From assembly GCA_030141605.1 (NCBI GenBank), contig JAQGDQ010000012.1:824359-888358 (forward strand): a DNA stretch of 64,000 bases. Direction: 5' to 3'. Position numbers and translations under genes: made by a program. Source of the stretch: Tubiluchus corallicola (taxonomy: Eukaryota; Priapulida; Priapulimorpha; Priapulimorphida; Tubiluchidae). Under the pieces are notes generated by a model, which saw nothing but the letters and a program-made list of their open reading frames with translations, searched no databases and had not been told where the DNA came from. Positions 23,183-37,187 of this stretch are shown piece after piece (positions within the stretch are counted from its first letter, which is position 1; each line of letters begins with the position of its first letter).

Positions 23183-26100
23183 AGTTTTAAATCAAAAATA
23201 TAAAATAGACGAAAATAATGAAATCAAGATTAGAATTATAATCCTATCACTTCTGAAGTTAATGTTTCACGGTCACGTGAAATATGAGCTGAAAAAAGGA
23301 TTACGCAAATTGCACTTCCATTTTATTTATCTTACGAAATATAGGTAAATAAAGTGGTTGCTCTTCGACCCGTATAAATATGTAATATCTTGGGTAGGTC
23401 ACTGAAAGAAATGCTAGAACTAAGAATAATTAACTTGTTCATATTGATTTGGAGGTTTGGAGATTTTTGCTGTACAGTAGGCCTACGAAATATCTATATA
23501 CAGTGCATGCATTCGATCAAGATGTTTCAAAGATCTAACAATGCACTCAGTAAGCATTGAGTTTTTCTCCAATGTTAACCCAACATGCAGTGATATCATT
23601 AACTTTTTAGTTGAGCATAAGCTCATCAAGACAATATTGTTAACTGAAGAAGCAATATAGGACGCCTGTATATTATATCAAAACCTTACTGATAGTTTGT
23701 TACAAAAGTACGTAAGCAATCGTTAACTTGGTTGTACTTTCCAATTTTACTGATTTGATTTGATATATTTTCTCACAAAAAGCAATGTACATACAGTGAT
23801 ACGTAACAATAATAATAATATGACATACCAAAAAAACTAATTGCTTACAATAAAATGCTTCAATGTGCTGAAAGATTATCATTTATCTCATTATGTTTGC
23901 TATAGCTACGCAAATTGACGCCTTGACCACCGAAATTGTTCCAGTCCGTGTCGACGTAGGCCTCCTTATAAGGAGATATTTATGAGTCTTCAGTCTAAAC
24001 TGACACTAATTCCCCAGGAAATGTGCATGAGGTCTTAATGGTGCACTAATTATCTCATAACGGCATTACAATTGAAATTATGTCTTTTCGTTTGCGACAA
24101 TTTTAACTTTCAAAATTTGTAAACAAAATTAATATATGGGCTGATTTAAGAGCATTTAAAATCACGAGGCCGCCTCGAAGTTAGCACAGCTGTATAACAA
24201 CAAGAGTTACAAGACTGAATGACTTCAGATCCAAAACTACGAGCGTAAAGCTGTGACAGTGGTTAACTCATATCAATACTTGTGCATTAATAGGTTCAAA
24301 AGCGATTAAAAGTGTGAACGCTGCTTGCGACTAATTAGCAATGGACTGCACCTGGTCCAATGCGGTTTACCCGTGTGTGATTGAGCAGTTTGGCCTAATT
24401 TTCGCAGTTCGACTTCTATCTCGGTTTCGACTCCTACCTGAGCCCCTCAAACAATTCCGATTCAACCATTATTATCGTTCGACTATGTTTGGTCCATTGC
24501 GATTTACTCATGTGCAAATAGACGCTTAACAAACCTCAAAAACTCGTTGCGTACTCCTAGTCGGAAGCCTCTTGAAATTCGCGCTGCTTGCGGGTTAAAA
24601 ACGTGTGTAACTTGGACGCCTCTCATATAAGCGGAATTTTTAACAACAATTGCAGTAATAAAATATTAATAATGGAAATCTAAATACACGACTTGATGAA
24701 CAAAGCCGTTTGCACTAATTTTCACATTTTGGCTCTTGTCTAGGACTTTCAAACAATCCTAGGTTTTTATCTACACCACTCTCTGAACCCCTAAACAGAA
24801 AAGTACTGTGTCTATCAGAGTAACAATTGCCACGTGCTGACCGTGTGCCGTCATATTCTTGGATGTGATAAAATGCAAACTTAGCGTGTGTGCTTAAAAC
24901 ATAAATTATTTAATAATGGACACCTTGCATGCCCAAGAAATTGTTCTGTGGCTGTTGCCACTGCAGTCAAAGGACCATCAAATAAAAATATGCAGATCAG
25001 GCAAATTTCAACCGAAAAACCATTTGAGATACATTTGTTTTGTGTTTTGAGGTAATTATATTAATTATTTGCAGAGATTAAACTATTGAGTTCTGCATTA
25101 TTTATTTTTCAGTACCTTCTATTCACTAGACGGCAAACGCTGTTTTGTGCATTGAATAATCCCATGGATGCACTGAAAAAGTTTGTAATTTTGTTAAATT
25201 TAAGTTTCTGTAAATTTGAATGTATAAAAATTTTTAAATTTAACTTTATAAGGTTTACAAAACAGTTGGAAATACATGGCAGTATCTTGGTGTAACTCAT
25301 AACAACTGCTGTACACGGTTGAAATGAGAATTACGTGATTCGCGAGAACCAAATCTTATCTATAAGTGGCTTTTATTCTCTAACTAGCCTTAAACAACAG
25401 TCCGTTGGAGCCAAGGTGTTATCGCAAGACAAGAAAAAATAAATCTTCCCAGTACACAGCAAAGTTTATTTTTATAGGAATGGCACACCTACTTGGAGTT
25501 GTAATTACGGTGAATGGAATCTCAGAAAAAACGAGTAACATGTTTTATGCCTTCTTGCAACGATCGGTAAACATTAAGACTTCCCAAACACATTTCATAA
25601 TGGCGACAAGTAACTTGTGATTCCTCTTTTTAGAATTATGCAAGGCGTGGTGGTGATTTGACCTACAGTCCTTTGTCCCCACACATCTACATCACAACAT
25701 CTAAATACTTATGAAAAAATTGCATTTTACTCAAAGCCTTAGGAGTTGAATGGCAATCGAAAACCTGACCAATATCTAGTGTCCTTGACTTTGAACGAGG
25801 TCACCGTTCACCATACCACTTTCAATGACCAGGTATCTTCGCTATAACTTTCGTGACTCTAACCATCTGCGTTTGCGAATTAAAAAGTGGATAACTGGAT
25901 GTCTAACATAATGAATAATAAAAAAGATCAGGGTATAGGTTTTCCTAGCCTTAATCTCCTTGATCCGCGACGCTAACTTTGTGGATAAAAACAATGCTGT
26001 CTCCAACGTGGATTTTCATTTTCTCTGTTTACTGAGTTTACAAAAATGAGAGTACAAAGTGGTGCAGCCTTCGTCTGAGCTCTGTTCAATTTTGCCTGAA

Positions 26101-26683
26101 CATCATCTTTGGTTTGTTAAACTTATTTAGCCTTATAGACTTTATCCGTTACGAAAGGGTCGGGGAGGGGGCCTCGTTGGAAGGGCGTCTCATGTCGATT
26201 CTATATTTTTCTTGCAACGGACTGTTGAGGATCGACCAATCAGCGAACTAATAGAACTAATGAAATATTAAGTCTGTCTTGCCTTTGAACATACGAACAT
26301 CATGCCTGCAATGCGTTTATTCTATATTAACTGATCATGTGACGCGCAAGATTTATTCAGTTTTTGTATTTTTCCGTTTGTCAGGCTACGGAAATGGAAT
26401 AAATTTGACTATTCCATTCGATACACGACCCTGATATTGAATGCCCATAGAGTCACATAAGTCCCAATGACATCTTTTAACCATTATTATAACCAGAAAA
26501 ATAGCGTAAAATTAGCTAATGTTACATTGAAGTATAATGTAAGTTTTGACAACATTTGAATTAACTTTGACTGTGAAGATCTCATTGAGGCTTATAAAAG
26601 CTGGCCAGAAAAGAAAACATTTTGTTTTGTCCTTATTTAAAGTTAATCAAATAGTTGTTTTTATCTAACTTGCAAAGCCATAA
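23183..26683. other. Gene-free interval between divergent genes
   Basis: AT-rich DNA between the divergently oriented beta-lactamase-like and CHST-like genes, containing the promoter of the former. I find no convincing exon, RNA gene or transposon. The longest open frames are under 75 codons and show no domain. Confidence 0.5.
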
Positions 26684-27180
26684 ACTAAACTAAACTAAAC
26701 TGCATATTTTCTTGATTGCAAAATGGTTTAATCAGCAACTCATACACGTAAGCGTTGGGCATGTGTTTTTTTTCCTATAAACGAAACTAGACTATACATT
26801 TCCACTAATTCATTTGCAATTTCAATTGACAATCTAGAACCAGGCCAATCTTTCTCTCGCTAACTAATGAAAAGTTGAGCATTTTTTCATAACAGCATTA
26901 GACGTGGCTGTAGCTTAATATTTTTCTTGCTCATTTATTGCAAAACAAGCCAACTGGCTTAGTTTTTTATTATATATGTCTCTATATTTTGTAGTGCTTT
27001 GAAACTTCGTCTCTACATTCTGTTTAAATTAAAAAGTCATTTTTGGCTATTAGAAGTGTTAATTTCGTGTTAAAATAGCTGATGCTCTGCAAATTTGTGT
27101 TTATGAAAAAGATCAATCAGTTTATCTGCTGATTGGACATTAGTTGTGATTGTCATGTTCTTTAGTTTAGTTTAGTTTAG
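26684..27180. repeat. Segment bounded by inverted (CTAAA)n / (TTTAG)n tracts
   Basis: At about 26684-26700 the motif CTAAA is repeated, and at about 27162-27184 its complement TTTAG is repeated. The two tracts are inverted and about 460 bp apart. This may be a small foldback or MITE-like element. No clear target duplication was found. Confidence 0.45.
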
Positions 27181-27249
27181 CTTAGACAGCTGTTGTCGTA
27201 CGTGAGCTGTTGTCCCGTTGCTTACGTTGCCTTAATAGACCAATATATT

Positions 27250-27257
27250 TGACGTCA
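27250..27257. promoter_or_regulatory. Possible CRE (TGACGTCA)
   Basis: A perfect palindromic cAMP-response element core about 0.7 kb upstream of the CHST-like start. A single 8-bp match in AT-rich DNA can occur by chance. Confidence 0.3.
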
Positions 27258-27965
27258 ATTAGGCGAGAATGCGGAACGCACTGCTGCGTGCGTTGGAATA
27301 TTTAGCTGAAAATCACTAGCACTTTTCGTATGATAATTGGAGCAGAAAACTGGATCTTGAACGTGCACGGAAACGTAACGACACCTGCATATCCAGCAGT
27401 GCTTGTTGCAGTTATTGACACGTGTTGGTAATATTTAATATGTAATCTGTAGCTACAAGAAGAATAGTTAATTAAACTCATTCTTCAACGTTAAACAGGT
27501 TGCGGTGCAAGCAGTAAACCGGAAACAATAATGTATTGAAATACGTTATTATCATTACTATCATCATTATCACGTAGAGTGAAAACTGAGCAGCAACATC
27601 GCAGTTATATGAAGAACTACGACGTTTAAAAATAACAGTTAAATGGGAGAGTAAAATAGATTATAGAAGCCAAATAAGTTGTCTACAGAACTTTGGTTTA
27701 GTAGTCATTTTTGTATGTGACATTTTCCTGATGAATAATTTAATCTGGATTATTGGAGGTCATAGTATGCTAACTGTGATTTGTTGTTTTATCAATTAAG
27801 AGACGCTCTCGTCGGTTCCAAAAACCTTTGTTGCTGCTTGATTCATATCAGCCATGAATGAACTATGTGTGGTGCTCAGTCTTTGACATTCAAAACGCCT
27901 GGTGTTCCGTACATTCTAAAAGTGAAAAGAAGCCTACTTGTGTATTCTGCCAGTGGCATACTATC

Positions 27966-30900
27966 ATGACAACGCGTAGGGTAAAGCCACACGTGAAGCG
28001 GATATTTGCCGCATGCGTTCGGGAAACACTTTCATTGCACTCAATTGCCAGAAAAGGGCTGCCGTACAACAAGCGGTTAAAGTCAGCAGAAGTTTCGAGG
28101 TTGGCGCACACCATTGCCACTGCGATAATTGTTGTATTCACCATGTGTTGTTTTGCACTGTCGATTTATAGTCTTTCAACTTTAGGTTTGTATAATAAGG
28201 GTCAAAATATTGCTAATTTTTTATTTTAAAAATGTGTCTACCACATTACTAGCAGTGAACCCTCAGACGGAGACGACAAATTCAACACACCTGTTCCAAG
28301 AGATGCGTTAATAGGCCTCTATAATAATCTTAGAAATATGATAAATTAACAAATGCAAATTTTATCTGTAGGAAAGCAGTCAATTATCACTCCTGGTGAG
28401 AGTTCATTCGCAATACTAAAAGAGCAAATTTCTACTGAAAAAGCACTCTCCAGCGACCATTGGAATCACAAAAAGAAAACAGCGGTAATTATAGTGACCC
28501 GCTATCGATCTGGTAAGTCATAAACTGTGCATGATTGAGTACATAAATTTGAAATTAGTATGTCTTTTTTAAGTAGCGTGAAGGTCGCCATTATTAACTC
28601 AGTTAAAAATTATCGATCTTCAACATCACAATTGGGCTAACATACTGCTTTAACGCAAAACAAAATGTTTGCCACATATAGGACATTAATCACCAGCTGC
28701 TTTTGAAACATCTTTTTCCGGGGCAGAAATCTTCATTATATTTCCCACAGCAGAGTCTTTGCTATAACTGTTGGATAAATTTTTTGTGCATAATTTTGAT
28801 CTGAGGTAATAATCTTAGATTCTGAGCTTAGTGCTCTTGGATGTCCTAATGTACAATGTGTAGAGGTAGACCTATAATTATACGGTTCAATGAACCTTAA
28901 TTGATAGGATTACTGTACTACAAAACAATTATCCCCAAACAGCTGACTGCAATCCTTCCTACTTTTGGCTTACATTCTTTACATCTTACAGCATATTACA
29001 AAAAAAACGCGTTCTTCCTTCTGCTATCCGGTTATTAAAAACTCTAGTAATTTTATAGTAATTTAAACAGAAACTAAACGCAACTTTGCCATAGAATAAA
29101 ACTTTAGTAAGTCTCCAAAACAAAAAGTATGATAAAAATATTTATAACTAGTTTAGCACACTTTGTTTCAGGTTTAAAACCTTTGACAGCAACGCAAAAT
29201 CAAAACACAAATCATTATGTCGTTTTTAAACATTTGAGCTTTTAATAAAGATTTTAAACCTGAAACTGTTCCGAAGCTCCAGGCACTTACCGTACGCCAA
29301 CATCACACGTTTGTATCGTGTTCAGTGGTATGCCTGCACGGGTTATACACACTTGCGATAGTTTTAAATTGGTCTCTTTAATTAGTTAATACAAATTGTA
29401 CAAAAAGAGAGAAGACGATAAAAACAATGGGTTTGACACTCTCTTGTCAATTCAGGCAGAATATTTGATGACTTTTGTCCATTTCATGGTGCTTCGTCTG
29501 TGCTAGGTTTAGGTGCATGTTTTTAATGTTTTAATGATGAGAAAACAATAGCACTTAGATTTCAAAATGTCAGCAATTAGTAAACCATTTATAAGTAATA
29601 CGAATGTACCAATGTAAGATAAAGGTCAACAGTACAAAATCTAAGTTGTTAATGTTTTAAATTTCACTAATACCGTGAACTGCATGTGGTTACTTTACCT
29701 GATTGTAAAAAAATAAAAGATAAATAATGAATGGATAATTGTCGTGAAAACAATGATAACTATTTATACTTTTAATGTATAAAGCCTTAGGTTACCAACT
29801 TATTTAGGTTAAAAGATAAACTCGCAACCAAAACAAAACTGGTTTTGTGCAGTGCAGTATGCAAAGCAACCACAAACAGGCAAAGTGTCCATACCACAGA
29901 ACATATCACAGTCTAAAAACAGACATATAACAAAATATCTGTGTAGGTAATAAATTCAATGACAAAATTTTATATTAACTACTTTCACTAATTTTATATT
30001 AACTACTACTATATCCAAATGACATTTTTATATGTCTTCCACGCATCATAGATTACATGACATTATTATTACGAATTATATAAACATACAAACTTATTTA
30101 AACATTTTGCTGCAATCTTTGTCTATGTAGCCTCAAGGCAAGAGAGCATTGATAATAATGAAAATAGTCAAAACAATGAGATTTGAAAGAGCAAGAAATT
30201 ACTTTTTTATGCATCATTATTACAACCCATTGGCGCTCGTAGCTGCACACCCGCCTGTTGAAATCATATAGGTCTTTTTAATCTTGTAAGCAGCCCACAA
30301 CGCCATTACTTCAACTCCCAAGCTATATCAACAGCATCCTTTTGTAACATAATTATACCAATATATTGTGTCAGAAGATAACATTTTTTAGTTTACTGAT
30401 GGTTCGAGAGTTTTAACTAAGGCTATGAAAAGCGAAAATTCGTCTGCCAGCCTTATTACACATCCAATTCGATTCAGTTTCGTTTGAATTTGTTTACAGC
30501 CATTTGGTGAGAGACGTCTTTGGAGAAAATCTATTTCCTTTTGTTATTTTACTTCGGCTGTCCACGGTTCAGCGTTACAAAAAATTAGTATTCTATGCTA
30601 TTGATTCTAGTAACTCTAATTTTTTATTTCAGGGTCATCTTTTACTGGAGAAATTTTCAATAACCATCCAGACGTTTTCTACATTTACGAACCTCTCCAT
30701 GGAATTTTCGGACACAAAGATTTAAAACAAACTAAGTATAAGGTAGTTTCTGTAATAGGCACACTTTCCACACGACTATAAATGCAAGCTACCCAGCTAA
30801 ACTCGTTACTTTTATAACCGAAACGTGTTCACGCTAAAATTATTTTAATGTGAACTGTCTGTCCTGTTTTTTTTGTAATTTCTGCCTTCTGTTCAGGCAA

Positions 30901-33436
30901 AGAAACGTCTGATTTAAATATCGGGGCTGAGTAGCTAACAAGAATCATTTATATTTTATATTGTGGGAAAAAATTTACGTTCCAAAAAAGTAGTGTGAAT
31001 TTAACCGTTATCACAGATGCAGTTGAGACTGGTTCAGCGATTAAAAGTCCTGCCTAAGGAAATGTATCAACAAAAAAGTTTGTACCTGTATATATAGTGT
31101 AGTTTTTTTGACAAAAACTACTCAATATAGAGTTACAAACTTGAATTAACATTAAATCTCGGGACTAGCTTCGAGCCATAAACGTGTTTGTTATTTTCTT
31201 ATAAAAAGTAGTACAACCTGCATATGAGTAGCCTATTTTGCTCTCTGTCTCCAAAATAATTAAACATCTGTCTGGCTCTCTCTGTCTGTCTGGCTCATCT
31301 GTCTGTCTGGCTCTCTCTGTCTGGCTACACATATACAGGTTCTACTGCCATTTACAAGCTCTGTGTAATTTATTTTGCGCAAGCACACGAACACAAACAG
31401 CCGGTTTGCAAAACAAGTGGAGTGTTGTGCCATGAATGGCGTCGTCTATAGAGCTTTTTTAGAAACAACGTTATGTTAACAATCGCGTTACGTTTAGCAA
31501 CTGAAATAATTACGCGAGCAGCAAAGGTGAATTCAATGTTTTCCTCAACAAGTAAAATTCTACATTTTACAGTCAGACCGCTGTGGAGGAAACCCAGATT
31601 TTATGGTTCACAGAAAGACTAACACCAATGTGTAATTTTTTACAACTGTCAAAAATCGTTCCTATGTTTTTGTGACATTTTTTGGCGTGACTGCAAACGG
31701 ATATTAGTCGTGCTAAGAAAACTGTTTTTTGGCGAGACTAGTTGTTATTACGGTATTCACCTCACATATCATCTCTTCATTATTATTCTGCTCGGTACTA
31801 CCTAGTACATTCACCTAAAGCTATGACCCATATGTGACCAGCATTTTATTTGCGTGACAGATTTCTAATAAGCATAATATGTCACACATTTTTCAGTCTG
31901 CGTACTAGATTCTTTATGGCTAGTTCATTAAATTATCCGAATTGAAATGCCTGTTATCTTACATGTACAAGTGCTTGAGTGTTGCTGAAAATCGTAGATT
32001 GACTGAAAATTCGTACAATTTTCCGTTTTATTTTTAAAACAAAAATTCGCAGCTTTGATAATAAATCTTTCCGCATAGCCTGCACGCAATATTTAAATAA
32101 ATAAATGAAATTTTGTAACTAGCCTCATCAACATTAATATAGCGAGAATATTCTCTGATTTTTAATGTAAACATATCCGCTTGACTTCGTCTACAAACAG
32201 TGAAATTTTTAAATTTACAGTGATTATTACAATTGATATCGCATATCTTTGCTGCTTGCGTAATTAAAGCGCGACTTCGATAGGTCTTACGTTTTCAGAA
32301 TAAAAACGACCAAACGCAACAAACTGGTCTGGTCCATTCTTCATACGTTAGTTAAATTTCCCATTCATTAGTTGAAGTATCTCTTAAACATCTTAAATGT
32401 ACATAGTTGCTGCCGCAACCCGAGAATTCGCTGTTCTCTCCGTTTTCTCTCTTCGCATATTGTAACAGGAATTACTATTATTTATTTTAGAAATAAAATC
32501 AAAGACAAAAAATACAAAAAAAATTAAAATTTGTGTTCTGTTTGACCTGTATTCCGGTCTGGTATCTTTTTTCATAGTAAAAGTCGCATTTGTTAAATGC
32601 TTCAGAGCTCTACCGCCCAAACGTTCTCGCTCTAATAATTATTTAATTTCCAGGCTGAAGCAGAAGCATCAACAATAAAAGAAGAGGTGCTCTCAAAACT
32701 CATTTCTTGTGAGAAGAGCAAGTTCTACATCCCACGACCCGACCTTCTTTCCGCTTCAAGAGCGATCATCCAGAATCTGAACTGTACAAGATACCAGCAA
32801 ACGTGGCGGTGTATACAAGATTCGCTCAAACATAAACCGCGTTTACTGGAAGAGCTGTGTTCAAAACACAACACGATTGTGATTAAAACAATCAGAACTA
32901 AGCTGCGCGATGTCATCACCTTGATCAAAAACTCAAGCAGTCACGTTAAGCTGACAATATTGCACGTTGTTCGAGATCCCAGAGGCATGATGAATTCTTG
33001 GATGAGGTCAAGGTCAAAGATAGATACAGTCAAGTTCAAAACCGCCCAGGAATCCAGTGATCTGTGCACATCCCTTTACGAAGACATGCTTGAGGCGGAA
33101 GAATTTGTCTCACTCGGGAACTACTTTTTGTTGCGCTATGAGGACCTGGCTGCCACACCAGAAGCTGTAGCAGACAAAATATATAGGCTTTTGAACATTC
33201 CTTTGCACGAGAATGTTCACAGGTGGATACGCCAAAATACGAATGCATCGCTAGCAGTGGGCGGTGAGGTGGGCGAGGAGAGAAGAATGGGACAGTACAG
33301 GCGAAATTCAAAAGCTACCTCTTTGGCGTGGAGAAGCATTTTAGACGCTGACGATGTTAGCATTATTGAGGAAAACTGTAAAAAGTTTATGGAGAAGGCT
33401 GGATACGCAGTAGAGAATAAGACAAAAGCACATTAA
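27966..33436 (+). CDS. Carbohydrate sulfotransferase, type II Golgi membrane protein (CHST-like)
   Basis: These enzymes transfer sulfate from PAPS to sugar hydroxyls of glycans in the Golgi. Exons: 27966-28185, 28372-28512, 30633-30742, 32654-33436, in phase, 417 residues. Residues about 48-70 form one hydrophobic helix ([19 protein letters not shown]), the type II signal anchor. The 5'-phosphosulfate-binding loop is [11 protein letters not shown] (R119 to about 127), split by a phase-1 intron exactly at Gly121. It is followed by [12 protein letters not shown], as in the CHST1/3/7 (Gal/GalNAc/GlcNAc-6-O) group. The 3'-phosphate-binding motif is [14 protein letters not shown] (R264-D-P-R-G268). 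A frame open upstream to the ATG at 27858 would add 36 residues. I prefer 27966 because it has A at -3, while 27858 has a weak context and overlaps a short upstream frame starting at 27854. Which sugar is sulfated cannot be told. Candidate poly(A) signals AATAAA lie at 33863 and 33884. Confidence 0.88.
29165..29276. repeat. Small inverted-repeat element in CHST-like intron 2
   Basis: GTTTCAGGTTTAAAA (29165-29179) is perfectly inverted as TTTTAAACCTGAAAC (29262-29276), with 82 bp between. It may be a tiny foldback element or a hairpin-forming site. Confidence 0.6.
31258..31328. repeat. TCTG/GGCT-rich microsatellite
   Basis: Interrupted TCTG repeats with interspersed GGCTCTC in intron 3 of the CHST-like gene. 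Confidence 0.8.
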
Positions 33437-34349
33437 CTGTAAGCCGACTACCAGTTGTGCTTTATACGGCTGGATTAGTTCCTTAAGTCTAAATTAGGCT
33501 TCGATGCATGGAGTTCTTTTAGGAAAATTTATTAAACCAGAAGAGGTGACTTGTCGTCTGATCTTAACTTCTCCTTGAAGCAACGTGTTTTACAAGTATT
33601 ACATAAAAATCGATTTGTGCAATATTAAACTCGTGTCGCTAGAGGACCACGAAAATAAGCTTAAGTTTGTGAGAGCAAGCGCTGCTGATTAGGGCAATAT
33701 AGGTACACGCTAGTTGTTTTATGTTTTGCATTATTACCTACTGAAAATTGTAAAAAAATGAAATTTTTGTTTTTGCAGGAATTATATAATTTTGCTTGCA
33801 TACTTAAGATAGTCACTTATAGGATTTTGTTTTATAGCAGAGTTATTCAATTTATTTTAATTAATAAACGAGCACGTCAAGTTAATAAACTGTTAATTTT
33901 AAAATACTGAAAAAAGCCAATTTTATGATTCAAGTGCATGATTATAACTAAAAACAAAACCGAAAAGTCAAAAGCAACGACAATGACAAGTACTTCTGAA
34001 ACAATTGATGAAATCACAACCATAAAGCCTGAAAATTGTTGTTCTATAACAAAAATACCGGGAAGTAGCTTAAATCAAATATTTTGCTGTCTGGGCTACA
34101 GTGCAAACAGACGTTCTGAAACACTAGGCTTGTTATAAAACATTTTTTGTTGAAATCTTATTTTTTACATTTTAACAAATGAATTTTAAAAGCTTGACTG
34201 AGATCTTGCCATTATCACGAACGCGTCACACATATTAGTTCAACAAATTCGAGTCAGCGTTGCACCCCTGGTCCGCTTAACGAGCTTTCAAAGAAAAAAG
34301 ATTAAGATTAACCAAAGATCGGGAGCTTGCAAGGACAAAGGTCCTACTG
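33437..34349. other. 3' flank of the CHST-like gene
   Basis: Probable 3' UTR and terminator region of the CHST-like gene, with AATAAA at 33863-33868 and 33884-33889. Nothing else recognised up to the element at 34350. Confidence 0.45.
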
Positions 34350-35968
34350 TGTTAATAACGGATAATGTAATAAACGCGCGATATTGTAATACCAAAAAAT
34401 TAACGCATATTGTAATAAAAAATCAACGCATAATGTAATAACTTAAAGTTTAACGCATATTGTAACACCACAAAACGCATAATGTAATAACAAAAATTCT
34501 AACCGGTATTGTAATAACTAGCAAAGTCCAAGTTACCTGATACATATACAATTTTCTTATACATGTATAGTAAAACAATTTGAATTTTTTGGAATATGAA
34601 GACAATACACATTAGACCCTCGACTTTTTGGCTGCACATCCCTCTTCAACACTACCATCAACTCAATCAGTTAATGACAGATGAGCTACTCAACAAACCT
34701 GCTACTTTATGTGACGATGTTTTTGGTTTTTCCGTTTTTTCTCACTGCATGACTGCTGTTTCACTGAACGCGTCAAATATTTAAAGGGATGACAGTCAAG
34801 TGTGTAATAAGTACTCCCTCACTCGCTCTCCTCTCCTACCTTTAAGGCTTTAACTGTCCGTGAGAAAGTGCGTACAGCATTTGTAATTTTAGTACATTTT
34901 TAAATCACACTAATTTAACGCAAGACACCACTTGTCCTTGTGACACTGCATTTTCTGTATGACTGTCGTATATCGTCAACAGCCAGAAAAGATGAAATTT
35001 TCTGAGGGCGATGGCAGCTAGCCGATCTGCACAGTATTTGCACAAGTAAAAGATGAAATGTGTTGAAGAACTTAGAATAATATTGAAATTTTTAACGTTA
35101 TCTGTTTTTAATGAAGACGTCACAAATCAAAAATAATATGGTTTTGAACATAGATCAATAAAGGAGCTTACCTGTGAAGTATCATATCTGCAAATTTTGT
35201 GTAAATTGCGAGGTTGTACCACCCATGTTAATTCTGCTATGCTGAATTTGAATAATTCATAATACTGGGGAGCAGCAGTTTGTCCTACACCATGAAGAAG
35301 TCTAGAATAATGAAATGCATTGCAAAGCGCCACCAACCTGTACAGGACATGGGTAGGGATAGACAGTTACTGTATCATGATTTGATATTATCATCCAGTT
35401 ATCTGGTACGAATATATTGTCATGTCATTTTAATCTTAAGTTTTTTTTCTATTTGATTTTATTTAATCCTTACATGACGTTTTGCCATTCGTAATTTCTA
35501 GAGCATCACAAACTAGAAAATGAACATTGACATTGTGATCAGTAGTATTGTTTGTAAAACAATATAAACTATATATGCGAAAAACGTTTGTGTTACTCAA
35601 TACTTCTTACCCATTTAATATTTACCCAATCACCCTGTTATGCTCGTTTGCCAAACTACAGTAGAAAACCAGATTTTTCTTCTCTGTGGTCACAGTCCAA
35701 CTAGGATGTATACATGCAATTAACAGTGATTAATGTGCAATTACCAGTTGGGAGTGAAAGAATTACAAGGAATTACAAGAATTTTTATTACACTATACGT
35801 TTCTGCGGTGTTACAATATACATTAAACTTTTGGGTTACATTATGCATTTTCGGCGTCTTACATTATGCATTAATTTTTTTATTACATTATCAGTTTTAT
35901 TATTACATCATGCATTAATTTTTTTCGTATAACAATATCAAACATTTATTACATTATAAGTTATTACA
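34350..35968. mobile_element. Transposon-like element A with repeat-built inverted termini
   Basis: The left terminal zone (34350-34521) starts TGTTAATAAC and is a string of degenerate units like AACGCATAATGTAATAA. The right zone (35761-35968) is the same type of string in inverse orientation; its outer end reverse-complements to TGTAATAAC. Both ends share the order ATAATGTAATAA, then GATATTGT(A/T)ATA, then more units. The 1.2 kb interior has no recognisable gene. The same termini bound element B at 39936-44060. No target duplication is evident, so the transposase class is unknown. Confidence 0.6.
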
Positions 35969-37187
35969 TTACAAATAACTGTGATTGAACGAAACATAAT
36001 GATGTCACTATTAATAGAGTAACTTCAGAGTAAGCAATAAAACTCTTCATTATCTGCATAATTTCCAATATTTTTTCCGAAAACTAGCCAACTGAGCAAA
36101 GTATCATTCAAAAATTCTACCAAGTTTACTGAAAAAAGTTTGATGTGCCAAATAAAAATTGCACACGTATAAACTAGAAAAAAAACACAATTTAAATGAA
36201 GAAAATATTTTCCATGCAGAAACTCTGTCGCATAAAAATACCAGATGGTCCTGTATGAAGTAGACTGCAGTTGCTAAATGGCTCATGGTTACTGAACAGA
36301 AGTGATGTTTACATAACCCTTAGAAAATAAAGAACTTCTGAACACTTAATATATTAAACATTTAAAATAAAGAATACATATATTCGCCTAAAGCGACCTC
36401 AGATTATGATTTTTATGGCATCGGACAATTAATAAGCAATTTTTACGTTATGAATTGTAGAAGGGTAGGTTTTTATGTCTAATTTTTGTCCATTAAACCG
36501 TGGTGCCACCTGCACGCAAAATAGTTTATTACTGCATTACAATGCAGACATCAAGCAGTTACACTGCTACTTTCGACAGTTTGTCTCTACACTATAATAC
36601 TCCGGTAATAAAAGATCAACGCTAAGATAATAACAACATTTACAGACAGCCAGCAAAATCTGATTTAAGAAAAATCTTAAAGGGCGAAAATATTACCGTT
36701 TTTAAACTAATCCAGAGATTTGACAGATATCACTATTTCAAAAAATATGATACCAACTTGTGTGATTGATTTATCATATAGAAAACAATTTTGAGAAAGC
36801 ACATTGCATTACATGTATTTAGTACAGAGAGCTTACAATTTTAGACTCGGCAAAGCTGCACAAGATTTTACAAATTAAAATAACTCAACGACGTCGTTAC
36901 CACGTTTGCAGTGCTGCTACATAACCCATCCTGTATTTGTAAGCCAGGACCAGCAGCCCAAACTTATTTACAACTATCAAGCGGTAAAACGAACACTTGT
37001 TCAACTAGTTATTTATAAAACCGATGGTAATTTCGGATGTGCTTTAAACAATGATTTAAATAAGAACTGTATTTACCTCACTTTCGTATAAAGTGAAACA
37101 AAGAAACATAATCTGATTAGTAACACGAAAGGACAATAAGAGTGTGATGAGTGGATTACGTCTTCAACCGTTTCTCTCCTTTTTATG
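35969..37187. other. 3' flank of SLX4
   Basis: Probable 3' UTR and downstream DNA of SLX4 (minus strand). A minus-strand AATAAA at 36525-36530 is the nearest candidate poly(A) signal I noticed. No gene seen. Confidence 0.4.

Noticed and set aside
24341-24529. Short open frame in the 23-27 kb interval
   Set aside because: No domain, no splice partners, length within chance expectation.
32687-33436. A stand-alone intronless sulfotransferase gene
   Set aside because: The frame has no ATG at its start and lacks the 5' PAPS loop. An acceptor at 32654 joins it in phase to the exon carrying that loop at 30633-30742.
34350-34521. CRISPR-like appearance of spaced short repeats
   Set aside because: Units are degenerate, spacing is irregular, the same array appears inverted at the other end of the element, and the setting is a eukaryotic genome with introns.
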